This document shows positions 35,501 through 45,574 of a stretch of 64,000 bases of DNA, in pieces. Made by a program: the position numbers and the translations under genes. A model generated the notes under the pieces. That model was not told the DNA's origin. It saw only the letters and a list, made by a program, of their open reading frames with translations, and searched no databases. The DNA is from Branchiostoma floridae (lineage: Eukaryota > Chordata > Leptocardii > Amphioxiformes > Branchiostomatidae): positions 2,413,662 through 2,477,661 of the forward strand of contig NC_049988.1 in NCBI RefSeq assembly GCF_000003815.2, in the 5' to 3' direction. Position 1 is the stretch's first letter; each line of letters begins with the position of its first letter.

Positions 35501-38500
35501 GTTTCCCAGTGACTACAAAGCTATCAATACGAAAACGAGGTCAAAAATTCGCCCTTTTAAGGACTACGAGGTCCGCTCTTTTGGACGGTGGATTTACTCC
35601 CACCCGTGGATTGAAGTTTTTGATGCCCACGACATCCAAACTAAAGCTAATATTTTCTATAAAACTCTCCAAAGTAGAATAGACCATCATTTCCCTATGA
35701 AATCTGTCGTTAAACATAATACTGATAAGGAATGGATTACTCCCCATATCAAATCACTTATTAAGAAGAGACAGCAAGCTTTTCACTCTGGCAATATGGC
35801 ATTGTATAGAAAGCTAAGAAACAGGGTAAATCGACTGTGTATTAAGGCAAGGAAAAGATATTATGTTTGTAAGATCCAAGTGTTAAAGAAGGAGAATCCG
35901 GCCAGGTGGCACGCGTGTCTACGCAACATACTAAATTCCAAGCGGAGTGTATCAGTGTCTGTGCCCAGCAGCACTCCTCTGACTGACAGCGATATTGCCA
36001 ATGTGATCAACCATCACTTTTCTGACATCGTTAACGAACTTCCATGCCTTGACCTTGAATCATTGCCATCTTACCTGCCTTCTCCTTCTAGACCTCCGCA
36101 TATACATTCATATGAGGTTCATGAAATCTTGAAGCGCCTTGATGCCAGGAAAAGTTGCGACCCTGATAACATTTCCCCGAAAATTGTCAAAACATTTGCT
36201 GTCGAATTTCGTGAAATTCTTACCCATATTTTCAACTGCTCATTGGAAGAGGGACGTGTTCCCAAACAATGGAAAGAAGCCATTATTGCTCCAATTCCAA
36301 AGAAAGTCCCGGCGTCAGTAGAGCATCTAAGACCAATATCACTTACTTCTGTTTTTATGAAAACGTTTGAATCGTTCATTTCAAAATGGATTTTCCAAGA
36401 CATTGACAAAATTCTGGATCCAAATCAATATGGCAGTAGAAAAGGGCGCTCATCTGTCCACTACTTGATTAGTATGATTGATTCAATTCTTCGCGGTGCT
36501 GAGACCCCTAAAAGCATCCACACTGTTTTGCTGACTGATTTTAGCAAAGCGTTTGATAGAATTGATCATACTATCTTAATCCGTAAATTGTTAACATGTG
36601 GTGTGCGTACTTGTATTTTACCATGGCTTTGTGATTTTCTGACTGAGCGTACACAATGTGTCCGGTACCGAGGCGTTATTTCCGGTTGGGAAAAAATTGC
36701 CTCTGGTGTCCCACAGGGGACAAAACTAGGGCCGATCCTGTTTCTAGTATATGTGAATGATGCAATGCAATTTTTTCTGGATAGATGGAAGTATGTTGAT
36801 GATCTGTCGTTAAAAGAGAGTAGATTATTCAGTGAAGAGAGCTCAATGCAGACAACAATTAACCAACTAGATACATGGTCATCCGAAAACCGTATGACAT
36901 TGAACGATGATAAGTGCAAATTAATGTGTATTTCCTTCATGAAGGATCCCCCTCTACCCCCTGTGTTATTACTGAATGGCAAAGCCTTAGAGTACACTGA
37001 AGATGCCTGTATACTAGGTATCTGGATGTCTGCGGACTTGAAATGGGGAAAACATACTAACGTCATTATAAAAAAAGGAAGCTGTCGCCTTTTTTTGCTT
37101 AAAAAACTAAAACGCTTTGGTGTCTGCACTGAAGATCTCTGTGAGATTTACCTATTATATGTCCGACCTATCATGGAATATGCGGCCCCAGTATGGCATC
37201 CAGGTTTAACATGTCAACAATCGGATGCGTTAGAACGCATACAAAAGCGTGCGCTAAGAATCATTCTGGGCAGCGAATATATTTGTTATACCGAAGCTCT
37301 ATGTAGGCTAAATATGAACACTTTAAAAGCAAGAAGAGAATTTCTATGTCTTAAGTTCGCGAAATCCATGTTTAATTCACCCACTTTTCGAAGCTGGTTG
37401 CCAGCTACCCGTAATGAAGTTCACAACAGAGACTTAAAACGAGGGCTTGAGCTTAGCATACCCTTTGCCAGACATGATAGGTACAGAAACAGTGCTATTC
37501 CATACTTGTCCACACTCTTAAATACTGATTTATAGCCTGTTTATAGTCACATGACTACTACATGGAACCTTGATTACTGCTCATGTAAGCCTTTGTGTGC
37601 AGCAATTATTGTTAAATATGTTATATTGTATATACTAAGATGCTTTTAAGACTAAAACTAACTTAATTCAGCCAGTTTTACAGCATTGTATGAAAGGCTG
37701 CAACGTTGTTTTAGTATGTCCATGTATGTATGTATATGTATGTTTGAATAAACCATTGATATATCAGCCGAAAAAAATCCAATGCAAATTGTTAGGATAT
37801 ACAAGCTTGGCTACGTATGTTATGTTATACCTTACCGAATTCACAGTTGTCGCCTTTGAATCCACTCAGGCATTGGCAAGTGTAGTTTCCGCCTCCATCA
37901 AGGCAGGTCGCTCCATTTTCACAAGGGTAGGATCTGCAGTCATCGTTATCTAGAGGTATAGAGGATATAAAGGGAACATTACCACCGAAACCATGATGCA
38001 AATTTCATAAAATTTAGTAAGTACTAAAATATGTAATCACGTTATTGTATCATCCTGGTATGTTGGATGCAAAAGCAAAGCTCACGTGATCTCAAAAACG
38101 GTTGGGCGACCCCTTAGATAAAAAAAAGATATTTATAAATCGATTACCACCCAATTCTGATTGGCAAAGTGTTAGCCGTTGCTACGGCGAGCTCCGAATA
38201 AACTTTAAACAAAAATCTTCGCCGAGAACTAAATGTTATAACAATGACCGCTCAAGCTGCTAATAATAACCCAAAGCCCATGGTGATCGACAATAATATA
38301 GGTAATGTTTCGGCTGAAAATCTCCATTTGAACACGTCGATAACGCTGACGGGGCGTAAATGTTGGCAAATAGTGCGGTTTTTGTGACCGGGACGATTTG
38401 TAAACGTACATACTTACCAACACATGAGAAGCCATCAGACCCTGTGCTGTATCCGTCTCTACAAGAACAGCGGTAACTCCCAAACATGTCCGTACAGATG

Positions 38501-41500
38501 TGATCACACGGGCCTCTTCCATCGTTGTCCAGACACTCGTCAGTATCTGTTAAGACAACAAAATATATTTCGAGACTGTGCACGTGATTTGAAGATAAAA
38601 ATAGGAAAAAAAAGGAATGAATCACATGCATATAGTTTTCTAGTGCTAGCTAAAGAGATTTCAGCAATACAAGTAGAATGCATGTCACTCGATCTAAAAA
38701 AAAATTTAATGCATTTTAGGTGCAAGGTATTAAAGAAGAGGATAACCAACGTTTACAGATATGATGATATCAATAACTTAAAAAAGGTTTTAGCAGAAGA
38801 ATTTTGTTCGTAATATCTACAAATGTTTCGAACAAAATTCTTCGGTGTACAAGGCATAACAGACCTTTGCACCCGTGCTGGTCTTCCTTTAGGTCGAATC
38901 CAACCTTGCACCAGCATTTGTAGCTTCCTGGAGAATTCTGGCAGATGCCGTTATTAGGGTCGCAAGAGCCCTGTCCGTTATTGGCGTCGCATTCATTCAC
39001 ATCTGGAATGGAACAATCGATAGTAAGCTGGTCAACATATTAAAGTTTACGGCCTGTCTTCTAATCTCTTTTATTCACAATCTATTGTACCTAGAATGCT
39101 TGAAAACAGATCGAAACATAAAGTAAATATAATAAGAATATGTTGTCAATGGTACAAAAATGGTGTGGTTAGCCTCTTTTATCCAAATCAGCTCTTTAAA
39201 TGTGTTCTGTCGTTTTTCTGCTGTTTAAATCTCTGGCAAGTAGGGAACCGAAAAGAGCAGTTTAAGCTGTTTAGTTGATTAATTGATAGACCGAAACGTA
39301 AATGAATACAATGTAATAAACGACACTAACATGTTACGTTATGTGGCCAATTACGACAGATATGTAATCTGGTGAAAAGACGTGTCTATTTTGAACTACG
39401 AACTAATAAAAACTTTTAATTTTACCTGCTTCGCATGTGACACCGGTCCATCCTGGTGAACAGTCACATCTGTACTTATTTATCAGGTCCTGGCAGGTTC
39501 CTTCATTGCGACACGGGTCACTGGCACATTCGTCGATGTCTGACACAGAAAAATTCATACAATAAATGTAAGTTGAAAAATGTAGACTAAAATTATCAAA
39601 AATTCTTAGTTAAATCTTAGTTATGATAACGAAAACATAGTTGCAAAATAAAAGGGCAAAATATGTATTCTACATAATAATTTTCTGTTATAACATACCA
39701 GTGCAATTAGTTGAGCCAGACAGCTGGTATCCATCCCGACAGGTACAATGGTAGCTCCCTACATCGTTCTCACAGTTGTGACTGCAGCCTCCGTTGTTGT
39801 TGTGGCATTCATTCACATCTGCAATGGTCGAAAACATTTCATCATATTAGAGAATAGAATAAACGTGTCTGATATTTGGAGTTGTGAATAGAGACCGCTC
39901 TGAAGGCAATTGTCCGTTGGCCTGTTCGAGATGTATACTTTGATCTTTGTTACTGATGAGCCTGCCTGGTGTTATAACCGTGTATTTGACTGTTAAAGTT
40001 CAGAGTATGGAGTAGATAGCTAAGTGCTAAATAATTCCATGTAAACATTTGTACACCATAATGCACAAGTGTTGAGTTCTCTGGTCCTGTAGATATTATC
40101 ATCGTAGTGTACGATGCAGTTTTTCGACGTTAGGCCACAGCAAGTAAATTATATGGATGACATTAGCGCGCGCATTAATTTTCGCTTTTTTCTTCTGCAG
40201 GGGTGGTCAACAGGACGAGAAAGTACCAAAATGAGCAAATATATTGTGTTGTAGCCTAATAATTGTACTTGTAGAAGTGACACTTGCCAGGTACCCAGGA
40301 CTGTAGTTGTAGTAATGAAACTTATTGGATAGTTGTAAAAGTGACACCAATATGAAAGCTATGAGTGTGGTTACCAACTACCGGGTATGTTGGTGATGCC
40401 AGTCTACCACACTAGTGTCATTTTTACCACACCAGTACATGTGCTTAAATCCAAGAATAAATGCCTTGTTGGCTCTGATACCATTTTGGTCCCGTTAATT
40501 CTTTTAAAAACAATCATCACAACTTTATGGCGCCTATTTTTGAAAATGTAACCATCTTGTTTTCATGATGGTCAAATTTGGCCCAAAAGTTTCCATTCGA
40601 ACGTAGAGTATCGGGTTACCGGGGCTCCCACACACGCGCCACGTATACGACAGTGACTGGAACATCATCGAACAGATCATGATAGTTAGATAAGCAACCC
40701 CTCGCACATGCCTCGTCGAGATTAAATGAAAACTGGCAGTTTTGTCTCAATGTTTCCTGAAATCTGCCTAGTTGGTTGATTTAGAAAGGGTGTTTGGTGG
40801 AGAAAAAAAAACAAATATCATATTTAGATTGGTCCTAAATTTTACTGAAAATCCAAATCTTTTATATCATATACGTAATGATTGCAAGATCAAACTTTCT
40901 GTCTTAGGGATTTTTTTAACTTTTACTTAAAACATTTTTACAGCTAAGATAAGGTCGAAAAAACAGGGTTTTTTTTTCACACTCAAAGACTCGTAATTTA
41001 AAATTGCCTCCCTATTCCAAAAATCCCTAAGACACAAATCTGGAGATATTAGTTGTCGATAAAATAAGTCCTGAAGTAGTTGATTTGCACGCATTTTGAA
41101 AGCGATTTAAATACCATGTTTGGCCATATGTCGAGTTGCACCGATAGGGACACAGGATAATTGATGCCACCGTAAAACAAGTGTTGTAATATTCAATGTC
41201 ACCAATAATGACGCAAGCAGCTTTGTTACATGTCACATGTTCCAAACTAAACGGCAGGAAAAACTACGCTGGCCAGATAATGGTTTACATTTGTAAAATG
41301 TTTTTCTTCTGACGCACGGCACCCGGGAAAATAAGCGCGTTTTCTGTGTGTTTACGGTAACAGCCTGCGGTTGACCTCGGTTGACCCCCAATAGAACGCC
41401 CGTTCTGTTCTATCACGTCAGATCAAACAGGATTCCGATTCTAAAACCCCATATAGAAGTCTGGAAATTATTGCACTATTTTTGCAGACTTCAGATGATG

Positions 41501-44500
41501 TCACCCATAAAATTTACTTGCTGTGGCCTTAGCTCTAGGTTCCCGCCTCGGTATGATCCTGTTTTGAAGAATCTGTAGGCGTACGCGTTGTTTATGTGTT
41601 GAGCTGTTATTTTCCTAGATGACATCGCAGTATCACAGTATTGGTGAAACGATGGCCTGATATAGATTGTTAGCGACATTTGTACAATAATATGGTTACA
41701 ATCGTCTAACCAATTCGCTAGGATGCTTTACTGTGCATCATATCTGCATGGTTACTATAAGGTAAGACATGGATCAAGAATGACTCCCAGATATTTGTTA
41801 GATGTTACCTGTTCTAGACAATTAATACCAATTTCGCTAAGTCATGACAACATCATTTCATAATAAAGTGTAAAAAGTTTTTGGATTACGAAGCTGGTAG
41901 AAATTGCTTGGATTTCATCATTTTTACTGTGATGTATCATTATAAACTACCAATATATCCCACTGTTTAAAGAATGTAACATGTGATATCTTGATATTTT
42001 TTAAAACTTTAAATGATTTGATCCCCGATATTTACGAACCGATGCATCTTGATCCAGATTCCTGGTACCCATCCCGACAGGTACAGTCGTAGCTCCCCAC
42101 AGTGTTCTCACAGTTGTGGTCACATCCTCCTTTGTTACTGGAGCACTCGTTTATGTCTAAGAAGGTAAAGAAAAGAGTGGTACTCCCCGGCATAATAGAT
42201 AATTTGGGAAACCATCCCAATTCCCAACTAAAACACAATTTTATACAGCATATAGATTCCTTGCATGTTAGCGACATTTGTACAAAATATGGTCGTAATC
42301 GTCTACGTAAAACCAAATGAAATACGCTAGGATACTTCACTGTGCATCATATCTAAATGGTAACTATAGTTAAGATATGAATAAAACATGAATCCCAGAT
42401 ATTTGTAGGATGTTACTTGTTCTAAATAATTAATCATTGCTAAGCCATGATATAATTTCTTTAACAACGTTTCAAAGTGTGATAATTAAGAAGCTGGTAG
42501 AACTTTTTTGAATTTGATCAATATGACTGGAATGTATCAATATAAACTATGTATCCCATTGTTTAAATGCAACACGTAGTATCTTGATATTAAGAAAAAA
42601 CAAATTATTTGATCCACGATATTTACGAACCGATGCATCTTGATCCAGATTGCTGGTATCCATTCCGACATGTACAGCGGTAGCTCCCGTCAGTGTTCAC
42701 ACAGTTGTGGTCACATCCTCCGTTGTTACTGGAGCACTCGTTGATGTCTTAGAAGGAAAAGGAGTGATAACGTTACTCTCCAACATATTAGATAGTCTGA
42801 GATAATTTTGGAAACCAACGCAGCTTAAACGAAATTTCATACAGCATATGGATCTAAACGTCTGCAAACAAAAAAAAAACAGCCATTTGCAGCACAATGA
42901 CAACCGTTCCGATAATGGCATATTGAGCATGGCAAAAGTTCAACAACTAAACTCCTTCCGCACGCCAAGGAAACTGCTAAAATAACAAATTTTGTTCGCA
43001 ATGGAAAAGAAAGGTTGAGCAACATTTTCAAGGACAAAGTGGATTTTCAAGGTGGTACTATAATGGTTTTCATATTTTGTGGCTTCTACTGCGCAACTCA
43101 ACTCTAATGCCCGCCCTATAATGCAAAGTCAATTGTCGCAATTATTTGTGATTACTTAGAATCGCGAAACTTTACAATATTGATATTGCTATACTTTTTC
43201 AGGCAGTAGTTCCAAACCCATGAAGTTACCGTGCTTATCCTGCGCTAAGCATTGTAATCGTCAGTTTCTTATTCAATTTTTCTTATGGTCGTTTGCTGTT
43301 AGCTATTTATCTGTAAATGCAGAAACTTTCGCGGTGGATTAATGTTCGCGGTTTTCGCGGCGGCCGCTTCACCGCGAATTTAAAACTACCGCGAACATTT
43401 TTCCATAACAGTAAGAGGCTACAGTGCATGGTGTTACCGCGAAATTAAAACCACCGCGAAAAGTCCATTTTCCTGCTACCGCGAAATTAAATCTCCTCGA
43501 CCTTCAATGCATTTACAGTAACATTAGATGACTGTTAAGTTCACTGATAATTGAATAGCACTATCGTTATGAATATTATATTTTTGTATTTGTTGTCATA
43601 CTTGCCACAAACTTTGTAAATGTAAGTAAACTATACCTGTCTGGCAGATAAAGTTTATCCAAAAATCACACTGCAGATCGTCCCAATGTGTGAAGTCATA
43701 TTTGTTCCACAAATTCGCACAGTCCTGATTTCCGTCTCCATTGTCTGGGTTTTCCGGAGACCAGTTGGTGTAATACGCACGTGTTCCGTCGGTCCAACGC
43801 CAAGCGCCCTCCGACTAAAATTTACAGCATTAAAAGAAAATTGCATACTTCGTATTCCGTCCTGATCGAGCTGTGACTTCAATTTGACGTTCACTTATTT
43901 TCTATGAACACTCACGATCACAAACATGAAAAATAAGGGTGACATCGGCGTCATATCTGCCACTCGTAATGCCACATTTAGAATGTGTTAATTTTGAACA
44001 GTTATTTATATATCAGCATGTATTTTGGAGTTTATCTTACGCTGCTATGGGCATAAATTATTCTTAACGTTATTTTCAATACAGGAAGCAATTAGCAGGA
44101 ATTAGTTGGAAAATAGATATGTATTGCTTTACCTTACGTCGTATCAATTTTCTGTAGGTAGTCGGAATAGACGAATGTTTGTGATTTAATAGCAAATGGC
44201 CTAACCCTCTCCATAAAACACATTATTCAATTTCCTTTTTATTAAAACTGCGGTACCATTTAAACAAGGTTAAAAGATACTAATACCTGTCTATCTGTGA
44301 GACCGATCCAGTAGCTTTCACCCCCGTCTACCGCTGCCATATTTGCGAGAACACTCTGCTGACGGGAACTTTTGATATGTGCCAGATGTCCACCATATGA
44401 CACACAAGTCGCCTGCGCCTGGTCGTAGTTACGTTCAGTTGTGAACGTCCGGTAACGGTAACCGTCTAGGTCTCTAGTAGACGCATTTCCATAGCCTGAA

Positions 44501-44897
44501 TATGAAATATTAGAATAATCATTACAAAAAGTAAAAACTGATTACAAGGAAACAAACATGTTATTTATAAACTTTTGCTTTTTAAATTGACGTTCACAGG
44601 CGCCTGCTAGAGGTCTTCGGGTATAAATTTTGAAACTCTGTGAATTTGTCGCAAAACTTTAGGGAAACGTACCAAATTTGGTGGCCATGTATCTAGCGTT
44701 AAGCGTTCTCGCGTTATGCGACATGAATGTTGACGCAGGGCTCAAAAGCCCTACCGCCTCGGTATAATCCTGAATAGGGTTAATAGAGCAGGGTAATACA
44801 TTTTCGGCTTCCATACTTAAAAACGGTTATGATTATGCATACCTGGTCCACCCAACATCAGCGCAAACGTCACCAAGATAACATGGAGACACGCCAT
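26325..44897 (-). CDS. Secreted mosaic protein: C-type lectin, EGF x7, sushi-like, GCC2/3, thrombospondin type 3, chitin-binding
   Basis: Nineteen exons (high to low): 44843-44897, 44287-44495, 43637-43814, 42631-42747, 42040-42156, 39699-39818, 39426-39539, 38865-39002, 38418-38546, 37836-37949, 30236-30460, 29421-29784, 29177-29298, 28896-29060, 28717-28781, 28453-28563, 27946-28053, 26990-27152, 26325-26500 (TAG). They total 2790 nt and every junction keeps frame, giving 929 aa. The protein begins with a signal peptide ([17 protein letters not shown]) and has no membrane segment. Most domain exons are phase 1-1, the hallmark of exon shuffling. Family knowledge suggests calcium-dependent sugar binding, EGF and TSP3 calcium sites and chitin binding. 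A role in mucus, gut or innate defence is inference. I know no named orthologue. Missing or alternative exons cannot be excluded. Confidence 0.9.
26519..26711. mobile_element. MITE with CTGTAAATGCA ends, copy 1
   Basis: It starts CTGTAAATGCAGAAA and ends TGCATTTACA, with a GC-rich interior made of repeated ACCGCGAA / CGCGGT words. The copy at 43311-43518 shares ends and interior (GCGGTGG, AATGTTCGC, TGCATGGTGTTAC). Both lie in introns of the mosaic gene. Confidence 0.75.
27380..27815. repeat. Probable dispersed repeat ending in a small hairpin
   Basis: A non-coding segment in intron 17 with text such as ATACCAAATATCATTAAAATC, a (CA)n run near 27754-27775, and a terminal hairpin TACCTCCG..TTTTTC..ATGGAGGTA at 27785-27808. 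It resembles a short non-autonomous element, but no second full copy is in the window. Confidence 0.35.
28178..28332. mobile_element. MITE with CRE palindromes in its ends, 155 bp
   Basis: Inverted ends TACAGGCTTTTCATTGACGT(CA) and TGACGTCA.ATGAAAAGCCTGTA differ by one inserted base. Each end carries TGACGTCA or a near match, and TA flanks are present. It is non-coding and lies in intron 16 of the mosaic gene. Confidence 0.85.
28896..29298 (-). other. Linker exon and GCC2/GCC3-type cysteine module (exons 13-14)
   Basis: Exon 13 ends ENFSAYC. Exon 14 reads [18 protein letters not shown], then [15 protein letters not shown] and ADC, the pattern of GCC2/GCC3 (ephrin-receptor-like) repeats found in SVEP1 and SCUBE proteins. 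It is extracellular, probably structural. Confidence 0.8.
29421..30460 (-). other. Sushi-like domain and an unassigned domain (exons 11-12)
   Basis: Exon 11 encodes about 75 residues with spacing like a complement control module: [34 protein letters not shown]. Exon 12 encodes about 120 residues that start [20 protein letters not shown] and contain three cysteines and [12 protein letters not shown] do not recognise a named family. It precedes a GCC2/GCC3-type module, an arrangement seen in SVEP1-like extracellular proteins. The acceptor of exon 11 sits 7 nt from a LINE-derived microsatellite. Confidence 0.7.
29811..30013. mobile_element. MITE, second copy of the 8028-8240 family
   Basis: GACGCGGTCACAGG.TCGTGCGATCGTCGTACG at the left and CGTACGACGATTGCACGA.CCTATGTGA at the right form inverted ends, and the interior matches 8028-8240 in order. 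The right terminus is eroded (GATACC instead of GACCGCGCCC). It sits in intron 11 of the mosaic gene. Confidence 0.85.
30467..30586. repeat. (GAAT)n microsatellite, about 30 copies, LINE 3' tail
   Basis: A perfect tetranucleotide array. On the - strand it is (ATTC)n, immediately after AATAAAATTC at the end of the LINE fragment 30587-32470, so it is that element's tail. It ends 7 nt before the acceptor of exon 11 of the mosaic gene and supplies its pyrimidine tract. Confidence 0.95.
30587..32470 (-). pseudogene. 5'-truncated, frameshifted non-LTR retrotransposon
   Basis: Translated on the - strand in shifting frames it gives RT motifs [28 protein letters not shown], the catalytic FWADDLVLV near 32170, and [15 protein letters not shown], then a C-terminal part with [11 protein letters not shown] and a Cys/His cluster [20 protein letters not shown]. 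Several frameshifts and stops disrupt it. EN and ORF1 are absent. It ends with AATAAA and an ATTC tail. It is a dead, older insertion antisense to the CR1-type element next to it, both in intron 10 of the mosaic gene. Confidence 0.85.
33241..34863 (+). CDS. LINE ORF1: zinc-finger, coiled-coil and SGNH esterase-like protein
   Basis: 540 aa from the ATG of [13 protein letters not shown]; the frame is open further upstream without an ATG. Residues about 154-190 contain a Cys/His cluster ([19 protein letters not shown]). Residues 190-250 form coiled-coil-like heptads ([14 protein letters not shown]). Residues about 330-500 are an SGNH-hydrolase fold with [11 protein letters not shown] (block I Ser), HAGTNNSSD (block III Asn) and DGVHLN (block V Asp/His). 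Such esterase ORF1 proteins are known in CR1/L2-type LINEs, where they act with the RNP. A GGAA microsatellite lies near 33188-33208 upstream of this start. The 3' end overlaps ORF2 by 64 nt. Confidence 0.85.
   Translation: MAALGLVSSLKDKILDRLSQFESHQDNPPWQADRIAEIATDNASHTLEALKQVRQELFDSIDRLPSKPDDLSDGRLVRRNKNTFQRFTLIKDIIALFNFTNSGEVSKELKDCIRPCQDTGLTHDSEDSTSSTRKAPDMIVIPEDDPDPAPPNVCFLCGTTNSSESNHLSQICEPHSIHLRCICGPCRILPETVKSLAERLKKLEDLAPANGRNESDFQDDLTREVQRLRDEKASLLKVIQVLTDEKIDGDRSSEWRQVKGGQAPRRQDKRSATEETFITSNRFSLLDCTDGEQETPSEECDASPADEHNQIASYRKQQQRQFYKTKAPKKTVIIGDSMIKGLKPSKMSKNRNVKCFTHRGARVEQLMSPSSRIVSSETPDTVILHAGTNNSSDSVQVIIEKTRNLSSTLQDTGVRRIAVSGVISRADTDPERTHLINLGLARMCKANDWNFNDNSNIGPYYICHDGVHLNSQGTIQLARNLISFIRGENQPRVRLGTSYSDATRTTASVDFRGRGAPSSRWKVRTAEQTRLLRLAETMWD
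34800..37535 (+). CDS. LINE ORF2: AP endonuclease and reverse transcriptase
   Basis: 911 aa, in the -1 frame relative to ORF1 and overlapping it. The apurinic-type endonuclease spans residues about 35-240, with [24 protein letters not shown] (about 174) and SDHNT (about 227). The RT spans about 450-720, with [11 protein letters not shown] (about 580), [13 protein letters not shown] and catalytic YVDD (about 665). The C-terminal region has [19 protein letters not shown] and ends LLNTDL. No stop or frameshift interrupts it, so it can encode a full target-primed reverse transcription enzyme. Activity is not shown. Confidence 0.92.
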   Translation: MEGPHGRADTAAETGRDNVGLSTRSLPSFLLSNARSLLNKMDDLSDSLNSYGIDIAVISETWFTHEHPSECTHIDGFNLFSICRKESRGGGVAIYVNDSIHAEIIDFIEIPTELECLWVWAKPFWLPRSIANIAICAVYNPPASPSQELLRRHIIDSIDKINTRYPLAGICVLGDFNRCDISNILNGAQLKQLVRQPTRGEAILDLIITNLKPFYQIPRIEEPLGMSDHNTVLWFPSDYKAINTKTRSKIRPFKDYEVRSFGRWIYSHPWIEVFDAHDIQTKANIFYKTLQSRIDHHFPMKSVVKHNTDKEWITPHIKSLIKKRQQAFHSGNMALYRKLRNRVNRLCIKARKRYYVCKIQVLKKENPARWHACLRNILNSKRSVSVSVPSSTPLTDSDIANVINHHFSDIVNELPCLDLESLPSYLPSPSRPPHIHSYEVHEILKRLDARKSCDPDNISPKIVKTFAVEFREILTHIFNCSLEEGRVPKQWKEAIIAPIPKKVPASVEHLRPISLTSVFMKTFESFISKWIFQDIDKILDPNQYGSRKGRSSVHYLISMIDSILRGAETPKSIHTVLLTDFSKAFDRIDHTILIRKLLTCGVRTCILPWLCDFLTERTQCVRYRGVISGWEKIASGVPQGTKLGPILFLVYVNDAMQFFLDRWKYVDDLSLKESRLFSEESSMQTTINQLDTWSSENRMTLNDDKCKLMCISFMKDPPLPPVLLLNGKALEYTEDACILGIWMSADLKWGKHTNVIIKKGSCRLFLLKKLKRFGVCTEDLCEIYLLYVRPIMEYAAPVWHPGLTCQQSDALERIQKRALRIILGSEYICYTEALCRLNMNTLKARREFLCLKFAKSMFNSPTFRSWLPATRNEVHNRDLKRGLELSIPFARHDRYRNSAIPYLSTLLNTDL
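37836..42747 (-). other. Seven EGF-like domains, one per phase 1-1 exon (exons 4-10)
   Basis: Each exon is 114-138 nt and encodes one EGF domain. Most start D-I/V/T-N/D-E-C, the calcium-binding form, and carry a GSY.C.C segment. Exons 7 and 10 (39426-39539, 37836-37949) are Notch-like (P-C-x-N-x-x-T/A-T-C, G-W/F-x-G). Exons 4 and 5 are near-identical ([11 protein letters not shown] / [11 protein letters not shown]) and arose with their introns by recent tandem duplication. Exon 10 has D-N-D-D-C at the calcium site. Confidence 0.93.
41640..42747 (-). repeat. Tandem duplication of an EGF exon with its intron (about 591 bp)
   Basis: Exons 42631-42747 and 42040-42156 are 591 bp apart and near-identical. 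The following introns also match in order (TGTTAGCGACATTTGTACAA at about 41668 and 42265, GTGCATCATATCT, CCCAGATATTTGT, ATATCTTGATATT). Intronic similarity still visible by eye makes this the newest EGF duplication of the gene. Confidence 0.85.
43311..43518. mobile_element. MITE with CTGTAAATGCA ends, copy 2
   Basis: CTGTAAATGCAGAAACTTTC at the left and AATGCATTTACAG at the right are inverted ends. The interior is rich in ACCGCGAA words and shares TGCATGGTGTTACC with copy 1 at 26519-26711. Intronic (intron 3 of the mosaic gene). Confidence 0.8.
43637..44897 (-). other. Signal peptide and C-type lectin domain (exons 1-3)
   Basis: Exon 1 gives the signal peptide, and exons 2-3 a single C-type lectin-like domain of about 120 residues. 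Markers are [21 protein letters not shown], the sugar-site loop [16 protein letters not shown], and HWDDLQC in place of the WND..C motif, ending FICQT. The loop has an EN-P-DN arrangement rather than a plain EPN or QPD, so ligand specificity cannot be called. The four core cysteines are present. Confidence 0.92.
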
Positions 44898-45570
44898 GTT
44901 TCTAGATTTTGTTGACCAATGATGAACACACGCAAAGTACTCTGATTCTCTGTAACAGAAAGTTACACGAGAAATTTTTATCTAATCAGCCAATTTTTTT
45001 GCGACTTTGAAATGCTCTTAAACTAACTGAAGAGATTTTCGGATTCACTTCACAGAAGATGGCCGTCTCAGAACTAACTTGATGAATTGGAACTGAATCA
45101 TTTGTAATACCACATGGTTGAAGTATGTGCATGTTGCATGGTTTCTGAGAGCCTGTAGGCCATATGCAACTCGCGTGATTTCAATGTTTCGGATTCTGAT
45201 TTTCTGCAAAATACATTTAGGTACTCATGTAACAAGTTAAAGACTGACTTATATTCAGATCGTAGAAGGTGTATAGAGTAGAAAAACGTTATTTATTGAC
45301 GCTTGCCCTATATTATAAGCCAGGCATAATTCCCACTGCACGGTTTTGTAACTTCTGTAACTTTTCAGACAATCCTTTACCACATCACACTATTCAGGTT
45401 TATCACAACGCACTACTCTAAATTCCACTCAGATTGTAGATCGCCTGGATATTTGTTCTAAAGTGCATAATTTAATTTGGTTGGATTTACTACCCAAAAG
45501 ATCATGTGGTGTTTAATTTTTTTTTTTTAAATCAGGTTCGTAGGGCCTGATGTTACCATCATGAAGATGA
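44898..45570. other. Upstream region of the mosaic gene
   Basis: No coding signal. On the - strand an AT-rich TATA-like word (AGATAAAAAT, 44983-44974) lies about 80 nt before the ATG and could be a core promoter. CTGTTACAG between them could be a 5' UTR acceptor. Both are weak. Confidence 0.3.
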
Positions 45571-45574
45571 AGAG

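Larger units (their letters stand above)
32850..37775 (+). mobile_element. CR1-type LINE with both ORFs open
   Basis: The element comprises ORF1 (33241-34863), ORF2 (34800-37535) and a 240-nt 3' UTR with AATAAA at 37747-37752 after TATG-rich repeats. The 5' UTR probably covers 32850-33240, but the boundary was not found. It is inserted in intron 10 of the minus-strand mosaic gene, opposite in orientation. Intact frames suggest a recent insertion that may still be competent. Clade assignment rests on the esterase ORF1 plus APE/RT ORF2 layout. Confidence 0.85.

Noticed and set aside
38424-38813. 129-codon frame on the + strand
   Set aside because: It lies opposite EGF exon 9 and its introns and has no motif of its own.
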